This document shows positions 6,004 to 12,480 of a stretch of DNA of 12,480 bases, one piece after another. Both the position numbers and the translations under genes were made by a program. Under the pieces are notes generated by a model that saw only the letters and a list, made by a program, of their open reading frames with translations, did not search any database and was not told the DNA's origin. This DNA is from an uncultured Chlorobiaceae bacterium (GTDB taxonomy: Bacteria; Bacteroidota; Chlorobiia; Chlorobiales; Chlorobiaceae), in the NCBI GenBank assembly GCA_903904495.1, contig CAIVCU010000142.1, positions 1 to 12,480 of the forward strand. The letters are read 5' to 3'. Numbering within the stretch: position 1 is the first letter of the stretch; each line of letters begins with the position of its first letter.

Positions 6004-6315
6004 ATGTCATCGACAAAACTTTCAGAAATTAAGTCGAAAATAGCTCAGCTTCAAAAAGAAGCAGATGATATTATCAAGAATGAGCGAATTGCTATAATTA
6101 AAGAAATTAAGGATAAAATAGATGCCTTCAATATTACTGTAGAAGAGCTTCAACGGAAAGGCAAAACTGCTAAATCCGGTTCAAAAAGCACATCCTTCAT
6201 AAAGTACAAAAAAAGTGAACATGAATTTTGGGTAGGCAGAGGCCCGAAGCCTGGCTGGGTTAAGGATGTCGAAAAAAGTGGTGAAAGCATTGAGCAATAT
6301 AGAGTGCAGGAATAA
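6004..6315 (+). CDS. H-NS histone family nucleoid-associated protein
   Basis: A 103-residue protein with the two-part plan of H-NS-type xenogeneic silencers. Residues 1-52 are a charged helical oligomerisation region with coiled-coil character (KSKIAQLQKEADDIIKNER). A Lys/Ser-rich linker follows at about 52-68, then the C-terminal DNA-binding domain EFWVGRGPKPGW (74-85) ending in VEKSGESIEQYRV. Proteins of this family bind A+T-rich DNA, often recently acquired genes, and repress transcription. The minor-groove hook reads Arg79-Gly80-Pro81 where E. coli H-NS has Gln112-Gly113-Arg114, so the second inserted side chain is missing. The start ATG 6004 follows an in-frame stop at 5980-5982, and no good Shine-Dalgarno sequence is close. 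The gene is A+T-richer than comM and ppc and ends at a strong terminator, so it is probably monocistronic. Which genes it controls cannot be told from the sequence. Confidence 0.85.
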   Translation: MSSTKLSEIKSKIAQLQKEADDIIKNERIAIIKEIKDKIDAFNITVEELQRKGKTAKSGSKSTSFIKYKKSEHEFWVGRGPKPGWVKDVEKSGESIEQYRVQE

Positions 6316-6353
6316 ATACATTTTTTAATTCCGATTGCTCAGATTTTGATTCT

Positions 6354-6385
6354 ATTGAGGCTTTTCACAAAGCCTCAATTTTTTT
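6354..6385 (+). terminator. Strong rho-independent terminator of the H-NS-family gene
   Basis: ATTGAGGCTTT (6354-6364) pairs exactly with AAAGCCTCAAT (6369-6379) around the tetraloop TCAC, and a seven-base T run occupies 6379-6385. It lies 38 bp after the stop codon at 6313-6315. Confidence 0.93.
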
Positions 6386-6601
6386 GGCTCATAAATCTCA
6401 TCTTTTTATGTGTTGTATCAAAACCGCCATAGTGTACAACTCTCTTGTTTGCCCCTTACCTTTCTTTGAAAGAACACTATCGTTCTGGCGACCTACCGTA
6501 GTTTAGCAATATCTCCATTTATCAGGGAATAGCGGATTATTTACGTATTATACCACACAGGTAATAGTGTATTAATAACGAAATCATCCAAAAACACCGT
6601 C

Positions 6602-8158
6602 ATGCTCTCCACTCTCAACGCCGCTGCCCTGATCGGTATTGACGCCATTAAAGTGACGGTCGAGACCAATGTATCAGGAGGCATCCCTTCTTTTACCGTC
6701 GTTGGACTTCCGGACAATGCCATCAGGGAGAGCAGGGAGAGAATTCTCACGGCTATCCGAAATTCCGGATTTACAATCCCTCCAAAAAAAATCACCGTCA
6801 ACCTTGCCCCCGCTGATATTAAAAAGGAAGGGACAGCATTCGATCTACCGATTGCCATCGGACTGCTCGGCTCGCTTCAACTGATCACTCTTCAATTCGA
6901 AGATTTAATGATCATGGGTGAACTTGCCCTTAACGGGTCGGTAAGAAGAATTAACGGTGCCCTGCCGGTAGCCATAATGGCAGGCAAAGAACACTTTAAA
7001 CGCCTGATAGTCCCTCTCTCGAATGCACCTGAAGCTGCTGTGGCAGTCTCAGCATCTCATTCATCCATTGAAGTTTTCGGTGTCGAAACCCTGAATGAAA
7101 CTATTGCATTGATCAATGGAAATACAAAACACATCCCAGTAGTCGTCAATATTGAAAACCTGTTTAACACCGAAGAAGAATACCCTGTTGATTTTTCCGA
7201 TATCAAGGGGCAGGGTGCTGCAAAAAAAGCCCTTGAAATCGCGGCAGCGGGTGGGCATAATGTTATTATGATCGGTCCCCCCGGCAGCGGAAAAACAATG
7301 CTGGCAAAGGGGCTCCCTGGCATTCTGCCTCCTCTCTCTTTTGAAGAGTCACTTGAAACCACTAAAATTTATTCTGTTGCCAACCTGCTTGAAAAAGACC
7401 GGCCACTTATGGTGACACGGCCATTCCGCAACCCCCACCATACAACGAGTAACGTCGCTCTGATCGGGGGAGGGGCAACCGCAAAACCCGGAGAGGTAAG
7501 CCTTGCGCACAACGGGATTCTGTTTCTTGACGAGCTGCCCGAATTTACCCGAAATGCTCTTGAGGTACTGCGCCAACCTCTTGAAGACCGAGAAGTTACC
7601 GTTTCAAGAATCTCTGTCACCGCAAGGTATCCGGCCGGATTTATGCTCATAGCCGCCATGAACCCAAGTCCGGCAGGCGCGCTGAAAGATCCTGACGGGA
7701 ACCTGACCGCTCCGCCACAGCAGATCCAGCGTTATCTTGCTAAAATTTCCGGACCGATGCTTGACCGCATTGATATACATATCGATGTCCCGAAAGTTGA
7801 AAATATCGACCTCTTTTCCTCCATGGCATCCGAAAACTCCAAGACAATCCGCAAGCGGGTCATAACAGCAAGAAAAATCCAGCAGGAACGGTTTGCCGAG
7901 CTTGTATCACCAAAAATCTATACCAATGCCCAGATGAATACCAAACTGATCAAGATGTTCTGTAAGCTTGACAAAGAGAGTTCACAAAAACTTATGGATG
8001 CAATGAACCACATGAACCTTTCAGCAAGGGCACACGACCGAATCATTAAGGTAAGCCGCACCATAGCAGACCTTGACAACTCCGAACAGATTGCAATGAA
8101 GCATCTCATCCAGGGCATACAATACCGTAACCTCGATCGCGATTTCTGGAGTTTTTGA
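6602..8158 (+). CDS. comM: ComM/YifB family magnesium-chelatase-like AAA+ ATPase
   Basis: ComM is a hexameric AAA+ helicase that, in Vibrio and Haemophilus, promotes branch migration when incoming single-stranded DNA is integrated during natural transformation. Most bacteria carry a homolog, including many not known to be competent. The 518-residue product is full length. Residues 1-170 form the N-terminal ChlI-like domain (FTVVGLPDNAIRESRERI, 31-48). The ATPase follows with Walker A GPPGSGKT (225-232), the family signature RPFRNPHHTTS (273-283), Walker B ILFLDE (306-311), sensor 1 AAMNPSP (351-357) and the Arg-containing SGPMLDRIDIHI (383-394). The C-terminal Mg-chelatase domain includes LSARAHDRIIKVSRTIADL. 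The Cys quartet seen after sensor 1 in many YifB proteins (NPCPCG...CxC) is absent here, as it is in E. coli and Haemophilus. No Shine-Dalgarno sequence is obvious before ATG 6602. No other competence gene is nearby. Confidence 0.93.
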   Translation: MLSTLNAAALIGIDAIKVTVETNVSGGIPSFTVVGLPDNAIRESRERILTAIRNSGFTIPPKKITVNLAPADIKKEGTAFDLPIAIGLLGSLQLITLQFEDLMIMGELALNGSVRRINGALPVAIMAGKEHFKRLIVPLSNAPEAAVAVSASHSSIEVFGVETLNETIALINGNTKHIPVVVNIENLFNTEEEYPVDFSDIKGQGAAKKALEIAAAGGHNVIMIGPPGSGKTMLAKGLPGILPPLSFEESLETTKIYSVANLLEKDRPLMVTRPFRNPHHTTSNVALIGGGATAKPGEVSLAHNGILFLDELPEFTRNALEVLRQPLEDREVTVSRISVTARYPAGFMLIAAMNPSPAGALKDPDGNLTAPPQQIQRYLAKISGPMLDRIDIHIDVPKVENIDLFSSMASENSKTIRKRVITARKIQQERFAELVSPKIYTNAQMNTKLIKMFCKLDKESSQKLMDAMNHMNLSARAHDRIIKVSRTIADLDNSEQIAMKHLIQGIQYRNLDRDFWSF

Positions 8159-8220
8159 CTGTCAAGCCATAGCTGGCCGAGAGCAAAAACTGTAAAGAAA
8201 TTGCAGTCTGTATACCTACA

Positions 8221-8249
8221 TTTACAATTGAGTTACAATTATTTATAAC
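8221..8249 (+). promoter_or_regulatory. Sigma70-type promoter of the porin gene
   Basis: TTTACA (8221-8226) and TATAAC (8244-8249) are 17 bp apart and each matches five of six consensus bases. A start near 8256 would leave a short leader of about 14 nt containing the Shine-Dalgarno GGAG (8259-8262), seven bases before ATG 8270. The spacer repeats the motif TTACAATT. The short leader is the main reservation. Confidence 0.55.
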
Positions 8250-8269
8250 CAAACCTACGGAGCACATAC

Positions 8270-9607
8270 ATGAATGCAAGGGGAAAGTTCAGTTATGCCC
8301 TGCTGCTTGCCGGCACACTTTTCGCCGCTGCGCCCTGTCATGCAGCCCAAACCACAGAAACCGTTGAAGCACGTATCAACCGACTTGAGCAGGAACTTGC
8401 GGAACTGAAAGCGCTGGTGAAATCAAATTCTCCTGCTTCAACACCCTTAGAGATTCCAGTACAACCAGCTCCTCGCAAAAACATTGAGCCCCTGAATTCC
8501 GTAACGACATCGCCCGATTCAGGCGTAAAAATTCAACTTTACGGCTTTGCCCGCCTTGACGCATCGTACGATACCGGAAAAATAAACCCAGGAAACATTG
8601 CCTTGTGGGTTCGTCCTGAAGGTCTGAATAATCATGATAACGAATGGGATCTTACCGGAACCGCCACAAGGCTTGGTCTGAACTTGAGCGGCCCGGATAC
8701 TGACACAATAAAACTTTCCGGCAACATTGAGGTTGATTTTCTGGGCGGCGGCACTGAAAATAATATGATCCCAAGAATGCGTCATGCATATCTTAAAGCA
8801 TACTGGCCGGCTTCCGATTTCAGCATTATCGCAGGTCAAACCTGGGATGTAATCTCGTCGCTGATCCCGTTTGTCGACGACCCTGCAATTATGTGGGCTG
8901 CCGGCAATATTGGTTCCCGTCATCCCCAGCTTCGCCTTACAAAAGGGTTTTCAACCGGTGAAAACAGCCGCATTGAACTGGCTGCAGCAGCGTCCAGAAC
9001 AATTGGCGAGACAAATACCCTCGCTGATACATGGAACACCGATCCCGGTAAAGACGCCAACATGCCAACTATCCAGGGAAGGATTGCGTTTTCCGAACCA
9101 CTTCTGGTGGAAAACCAGCCGGCTTCGATTGCTGTGTCTGGCCATTACGGCCAGGAGGAGTGGGACACCGATAAAACAGGAAATCATAAAACGCTTGACT
9201 CATGGTCATGCAATATGGAACTCTCGATGCCTCTTAGTAAAAAACTCACCTTTGCCGGCGAATTTTTTACCGGCTCCAATCTCGACGACTACTGGGGAGG
9301 AATTGGACAGGGCGTTAATACAATCACACTCAGCGATATCCGTTCCAGAGGTGGATGGGGTGCACTCAGATACATCCTTTCCCCTTCATCCAGTCTCAGT
9401 ATCGGGGCCGGCATTGACAACCCGAATGATAACGACCTCCCGCTTGGCGGAAGAACTCTCAATCAGACCATTTTCGCCACTTTTATAAAGAAAATAACCC
9501 AGAATTTCATACTTGGATTACAGCTTTCAGAGTGGAAAACCGATTACAACAATGCTCCCGAAAGCAATGCAATCAGGGCTCAGAGCTCTTTAACCTATAA
9601 GTTTTGA
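8270..9607 (+). CDS. Outer-membrane porin, DcaP-like, with N-terminal coiled coil
   Basis: A 445-residue outer-membrane beta-barrel protein, probably a trimeric diffusion channel. The signal peptide covers residues 1-25 or 1-26 (cleavage at CHA/AQT or HAA/QTT). A heptad-patterned coiled coil follows (ETVEARINRLEQELAELKAL, 30-49), then a Pro/Ser-rich linker to about 84. The barrel starts with VKIQLYGFARLDASY (86-100), and the rest alternates short polar and hydrophobic strands rich in Gly, Asn and aromatic residues. The last residue is Phe445, in YKF, the usual signal for the BAM assembly machinery. A periplasmic coiled coil before the barrel is characteristic of DcaP-type channels, but the substrate cannot be read from the sequence. 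Its own promoter and a good GGAG ribosome-binding site suggest strong expression. It converges on sppA. Confidence 0.85.
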   Translation: MNARGKFSYALLLAGTLFAAAPCHAAQTTETVEARINRLEQELAELKALVKSNSPASTPLEIPVQPAPRKNIEPLNSVTTSPDSGVKIQLYGFARLDASYDTGKINPGNIALWVRPEGLNNHDNEWDLTGTATRLGLNLSGPDTDTIKLSGNIEVDFLGGGTENNMIPRMRHAYLKAYWPASDFSIIAGQTWDVISSLIPFVDDPAIMWAAGNIGSRHPQLRLTKGFSTGENSRIELAAAASRTIGETNTLADTWNTDPGKDANMPTIQGRIAFSEPLLVENQPASIAVSGHYGQEEWDTDKTGNHKTLDSWSCNMELSMPLSKKLTFAGEFFTGSNLDDYWGGIGQGVNTITLSDIRSRGGWGALRYILSPSSSLSIGAGIDNPNDNDLPLGGRTLNQTIFATFIKKITQNFILGLQLSEWKTDYNNAPESNAIRAQSSLTYKF

Positions 9608-9626
9608 CTGGGAAAATACGGAGGAG

Positions 9627-9663
9627 CCCCCTCCAAAGACAATCATCATTGCTGAGGAGGGGG
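9627..9663. terminator. G+C-rich inverted repeat between convergent genes, possible terminator
   Basis: CCCCCTCC (9627-9634) pairs exactly with GGAGGGGG (9656-9663) over a 21-base loop; a competing small hairpin, GGAG (9623-9626) with CTCC (9631-9634), is also possible. It lies in the gap between the porin and sppA stop codons. No U tract follows on either strand, so termination would need another factor, or the element may serve a different purpose. Confidence 0.4.
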
Positions 9664-9675
9664 AAAGCAAATAAT

Positions 9676-11490
9676 TCAGTGGATAATGATCTCACAGGGC
9701 ATAACGGCAAGCATATGAAGCTGGCCGGACAACGTCAGCATCTCATAATAAGCCTCCATTGAACTGAACTGCTTTGCTGGAATGATCTCATGCATCAGCT
9801 GTTTTTTGATGGCAGCACTGATCCTCTCAGCAAGCCCGGTATCGCTACCCTGCAGGAGAAATTCCCACCATGTTTTCTGCGCTGGATAAAGCAACAGTCC
9901 CGGGTGCTTCTGGGGATCAATCTTTGCGAGAAGCTGTGCAGCGTGAATGGCATCAAAAAGTCCCCCTGTCCGGTCAACAAGACCAGCCTTGATGGCACGG
10001 CTGCCTGTCCAGACTCGTCCCCCTGCAACAGAGTCAACCTGCTCGAGACTCATCTTTCGTGAAGTCGCAACCTTTCCAATAAAATCGTAATAAACCTCCC
10101 CTGAAGCCGCAACAAATTTATTGTATGCATCGCCTTCAAGCGGCTTGAACAGCGTATTGGCATCGGCATACCTGCCTCGCGTCACGACAGTACGACCCAA
10201 TCCGAATTTTTCAGCAAGTCCTTTGATATTTGGTTTCAAGGCATAGACGCCTATTGATCCGGTAATGGTCAGAGGCTGGGCATAGATGGTTTTCCCGGCG
10301 AGAGCCGCCATATAGCCGCCAGAAGCTGCCACACCCGACATGGATACCACAAGAGGTTTTTTAACCGCAGCCGAATCGAGCATCTGCAGCATATCGGCCG
10401 ACGCAAGAGCATCACCACCCGGACTGTCAATGCGCAGAACAAGGGCTTTGACATTTTTGTTCTCCAGAGCCGCGTCAAGGGAGTTTTTCAGAGTCTCGAT
10501 ATCAACACCTTCACTCATTTCTGAGGCACCTCCAACGGCAGAACGAACAATCATACCGGAAAGCGTAATCACCGCAATGTTTTCATTGCTGTCCGCCTTG
10601 AGAGGCCATTCAACTGAGGAACGATACTGCCCGGCACGGACAAAAACATCGTTTTCGCTTGTCATATCCTTTCCGGATATTTTTCTGGTCAAGGCTCGCT
10701 GCAGCTCCCAGGAAGAAGCTGTACCATCAACCAGTTTGAGAGCTTGAGCTCTCTTGGCCGACATAAGCGGTTCATTGTTCATTATCGCTGTTAAAGCATC
10801 ACGACTGATCCCGCGCCGCTTCGATACGTAAGCAATATAATCATCGAAGACCTCGTCAAGCAATGCGTTAGCCTCTTCAAGAGACTCCTTGCTTGACTCC
10901 TTAAGGACAAACGGCTCAATACCGCTCTTGTACTTTTTCCATTGGGCGGCCTGAATTGTAATGCCTAATTTTTCGAGTGGGGCAGTATAGAACAACGTTT
11001 CCGCCTTCAATCCGTCCAGAAGAAGGAAGCTACCACGCTCAAGAATAATTGAGTCACATGCCGTAGCGAGGAGATACTCTTTATCCTCGGCAGAGTGAAG
11101 AAAGGCTGTAACCTTTTTTCCCCCCCGACGAACTTTTTCAATAGCCTGCCGAAGTTCCACTATCTTAGCAGGAGTCGCCTGCAGCCCTCCGATATCAAGA
11201 AGTACCTCCTTGACACGGTCATCAGTGGCTGCATGATCAAAAATAAACAACAGCTCCTGCAGAGAGAGTGACTCCCTGGAAGAGACAAACGGAAGCGAGG
11301 AGCTTTCATGCCGAATCTCACTGATACTTCCTCCAAGCGGAATGGAGAGTACAAAGCGGTCAGGAACAGTATGTGAACTGCGAAGAGCCCAAAACACAGC
11401 GCCGCAAAGCAACACAACAATGATGATGAGACCAAGGCAACTATTGCGGAAACATCCCCGATTCTTTTTTGGCATATTCGTATTATTCAT
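9676..11490 (-). CDS. sppA: Signal peptide peptidase SppA, long (67K) type
   Basis: SppA is an inner-membrane serine protease with a Ser/Lys catalytic dyad that degrades signal peptides after their release from exported proteins. The 604-residue product is the long type with two tandem S49 domains. A membrane anchor lies at about 18-37 (CLGLIIIVVLLCGAVFWAL), so the bulk is periplasmic. The general base is Lys188 in WKKYKSGIEPF, matching E. coli Lys209, in the N-terminal domain. The nucleophile is Ser390 in GVAASGGYMAA in the C-terminal domain, preceded by RIDSPGGDAL (353-362) and followed by TITGSIGVYALKPN. The family architecture is therefore intact. Its ATG lies inside the end of the upstream peptide-transport ATPase gene (8-bp overlap), so the two are almost certainly co-transcribed and translationally coupled. 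An in-frame ATG at 11475 would shorten the protein by only five residues. Confidence 0.95.
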   Translation of the reverse strand: MNNTNMPKKNRGCFRNSCLGLIIIVVLLCGAVFWALRSSHTVPDRFVLSIPLGGSISEIRHESSSLPFVSSRESLSLQELLFIFDHAATDDRVKEVLLDIGGLQATPAKIVELRQAIEKVRRGGKKVTAFLHSAEDKEYLLATACDSIILERGSFLLLDGLKAETLFYTAPLEKLGITIQAAQWKKYKSGIEPFVLKESSKESLEEANALLDEVFDDYIAYVSKRRGISRDALTAIMNNEPLMSAKRAQALKLVDGTASSWELQRALTRKISGKDMTSENDVFVRAGQYRSSVEWPLKADSNENIAVITLSGMIVRSAVGGASEMSEGVDIETLKNSLDAALENKNVKALVLRIDSPGGDALASADMLQMLDSAAVKKPLVVSMSGVAASGGYMAALAGKTIYAQPLTITGSIGVYALKPNIKGLAEKFGLGRTVVTRGRYADANTLFKPLEGDAYNKFVAASGEVYYDFIGKVATSRKMSLEQVDSVAGGRVWTGSRAIKAGLVDRTGGLFDAIHAAQLLAKIDPQKHPGLLLYPAQKTWWEFLLQGSDTGLAERISAAIKKQLMHEIIPAKQFSSMEAYYEMLTLSGQLHMLAVMPCEIIIH

Positions 11491-12466
11491 AAAGAAGACA
11501 ACTTACCTGATGTGCGTTATTATTAACGAGTTCTTTAAGGTGCGGTTCCCTGTGCCTGCACTCATCCATTGCAACAGGGCATCGAGGATGAAACCCGCAT
11601 CCTGAAGGAATATTCATAGGTCCAGGCAAATCCCCTTTCAAGAGAATCCGTTCACTCTTGGCACCGGGCTCAGGATTGGGAATAGCCGACAGCAGGGCTT
11701 TCGTATAAGGATGCTTCGGATTGGCATAAAGCTCAGTTGAATCAGCAATCTCAACAATCTTGCCAAGATACATGACTGCAACCCTGTCAGAGATATATTC
11801 AACAACCGAAAGGTCATGGGCAATGAAAAGATAGGTCAATCCCAGTTCCCGCTGAAGATCCTTGAGAAGGTTAATGATCTGCGACTGAATCGACACGTCA
11901 AGGGCGGAAACAGGTTCATCGCAAATAATGAATTTCGGATTGACTGCCAGTGCCCTTGCAATACCGATCCGCTGCCGCTGCCCTCCGGAAAACTCATGTG
12001 GATAACGGTTGAAATACTCACGATTCAAACCAACAATATCGAGCAATTCTTCAATCCGCTTGCGGGCACTGCTCCCCCTGGCAATTCCATGAACCAGCAA
12101 CACCTCTTCAAGCATCTGCCCTACCGTCAGTCGGGGGTTCAGAGATCCGAATGGATCCTGAAAAATCATCTGTATCTGTTTACGAAGCGAGCGGAATTCG
12201 CGATTGCTGATCCCGGTAATCTCCTTCCCTTCGAACTCAATCTTTCCTGTCACGACAGAATGACCAAGACGTATCAATGCCCTTCCCAGAGTGGTTTTGC
12301 CGCAGCCTGACTCACCAACCAGACCAAGCGTTTCTCCCTGAAAAACGTCAAACGAAACCCCGTTGACAACGTTTATCGAAACGGGTTTTCCAAAACCACC
12401 TTTCTTTCTCTCAGAAAAATGTACCCGTAAGTCCCTGACCGACAGTAATCGCCTTTGATCCTTCAT
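11483..12466 (-). CDS. OppF/DppF-type oligopeptide ABC transporter ATP-binding protein
   Basis: This is one of the two ATPase subunits of a peptide (or nickel/opine-type) importer of the inner membrane. The 327-residue protein has all ABC motifs: Walker A GESGCGKTT (51-59), Q-loop Gln103 in IFQDPFGSLNPR, signature FSGGQRQR (159-166), Walker B FIICDEP (179-185), D-loop SALD (187-190) and His217 in FIAHDLS. The C-terminal oligopeptide-transporter extension (HPYTKALLSAIP, 252-263) carries Cys290, Cys296, Cys303 and Cys323, a quartet typical of the family and reported to hold an iron-sulfur cluster in some homologs. Good resemblance to OppF/DppF is seen, but substrate cannot be assigned. The frame is open upstream to the window edge, so ATG 12466 is the likely, not proven, start. 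Its stop overlaps the sppA start. Partner permease or OppD genes, if linked, must lie beyond 12480. Confidence 0.93.
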   Translation of the reverse strand: MKDQRRLLSVRDLRVHFSERKKGGFGKPVSINVVNGVSFDVFQGETLGLVGESGCGKTTLGRALIRLGHSVVTGKIEFEGKEITGISNREFRSLRKQIQMIFQDPFGSLNPRLTVGQMLEEVLLVHGIARGSSARKRIEELLDIVGLNREYFNRYPHEFSGGQRQRIGIARALAVNPKFIICDEPVSALDVSIQSQIINLLKDLQRELGLTYLFIAHDLSVVEYISDRVAVMYLGKIVEIADSTELYANPKHPYTKALLSAIPNPEPGAKSERILLKGDLPGPMNIPSGCGFHPRCPVAMDECRHREPHLKELVNNNAHQVSCLLYE

Positions 12467-12480
12467 CTTTGACTGGACGC

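Noticed and set aside
6409..6507. 32-codon frame starting MCCIKTAIVYNS between the H-NS-type gene and comM
   Set aside because: Too short, no ribosome-binding site, and directly behind a strong terminator without a visible promoter. The 216-bp gap otherwise shows nothing I can support.
8155..8165. TTGAC-T-GTCAA over the comM stop codon
   Set aside because: Arms of five bases with a one-base spacer cannot form a hairpin, and short dyads like this are common by chance.
8871..9488. 205-codon plus-strand frame inside the porin gene
   Set aside because: It lies in another frame of a well-supported porin gene. Its product has no recognisable domain, and it has no start signal.
1..12480. CRISPR arrays, tRNA or rRNA genes, insertion sequences, integrases, toxin-antitoxin pairs
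   Set aside because: No regularly spaced repeats, no tRNA-like cloverleaf, no transposase or recombinase motifs and no paired small genes of the toxin-antitoxin type were found on either strand.

Overview
The window looks like chromosome of a green sulfur bacterium (Chlorobiaceae). The diagnostic gene is pscC, the membrane-anchored monoheme cytochrome of the P840 reaction centre, which sits head to head with ppc (phosphoenolpyruvate carboxylase). Genus cannot be fixed from the sequence alone. No tRNA, rRNA, CRISPR array, transposase or integrase was seen.

Layout. Positions 1-186 hold the 5' end of an unrecognised minus-strand gene running off the left edge. queF (queuosine pathway, 337-690, +) converges on pscC (777-1418, -) across a bidirectional hairpin terminator. 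pscC and ppc (1667-4435, +) diverge from a 248-bp region holding a candidate pscC promoter and a near-perfect 20-bp dyad. A small secreted Arg/Asp-rich protein of unknown role follows (4576-5064, +).

From about 5065 to 6600 the DNA becomes A+T-rich and gene-poor. It holds a 24-bp-stem hairpin, several other inverted repeats and palindromes, a doubtful 81-codon reading frame (5610-5855), and a complete H-NS-family nucleoid protein (6004-6315) with a strong terminator. This is the least ordinary part of the window. Beyond it lie comM/yifB (6602-8158, +), an outer-membrane porin with a good sigma70-like promoter (8270-9607, +) and, converging on it, an oppF/dppF-type peptide ABC ATPase and sppA on the minus strand, overlapping by 8 bp (12466 to 9676).

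How the genes fit together. pscC and ppc link photosynthetic electron flow with anaplerotic carbon fixation. The PEP carboxylase keeps its catalytic residues but appears to have lost two of the four residues that bind the inhibitor aspartate in the E. coli enzyme. The OppF-type ATPase and SppA form a translationally coupled pair that may join peptide transport to signal-peptide breakdown. I did not find a clearly new multi-gene system. The best leads are the altered allosteric site of Ppc, the H-NS-like protein in its A+T-rich hairpin-dense setting, the dyad between pscC and ppc, and the oppF-sppA coupling.
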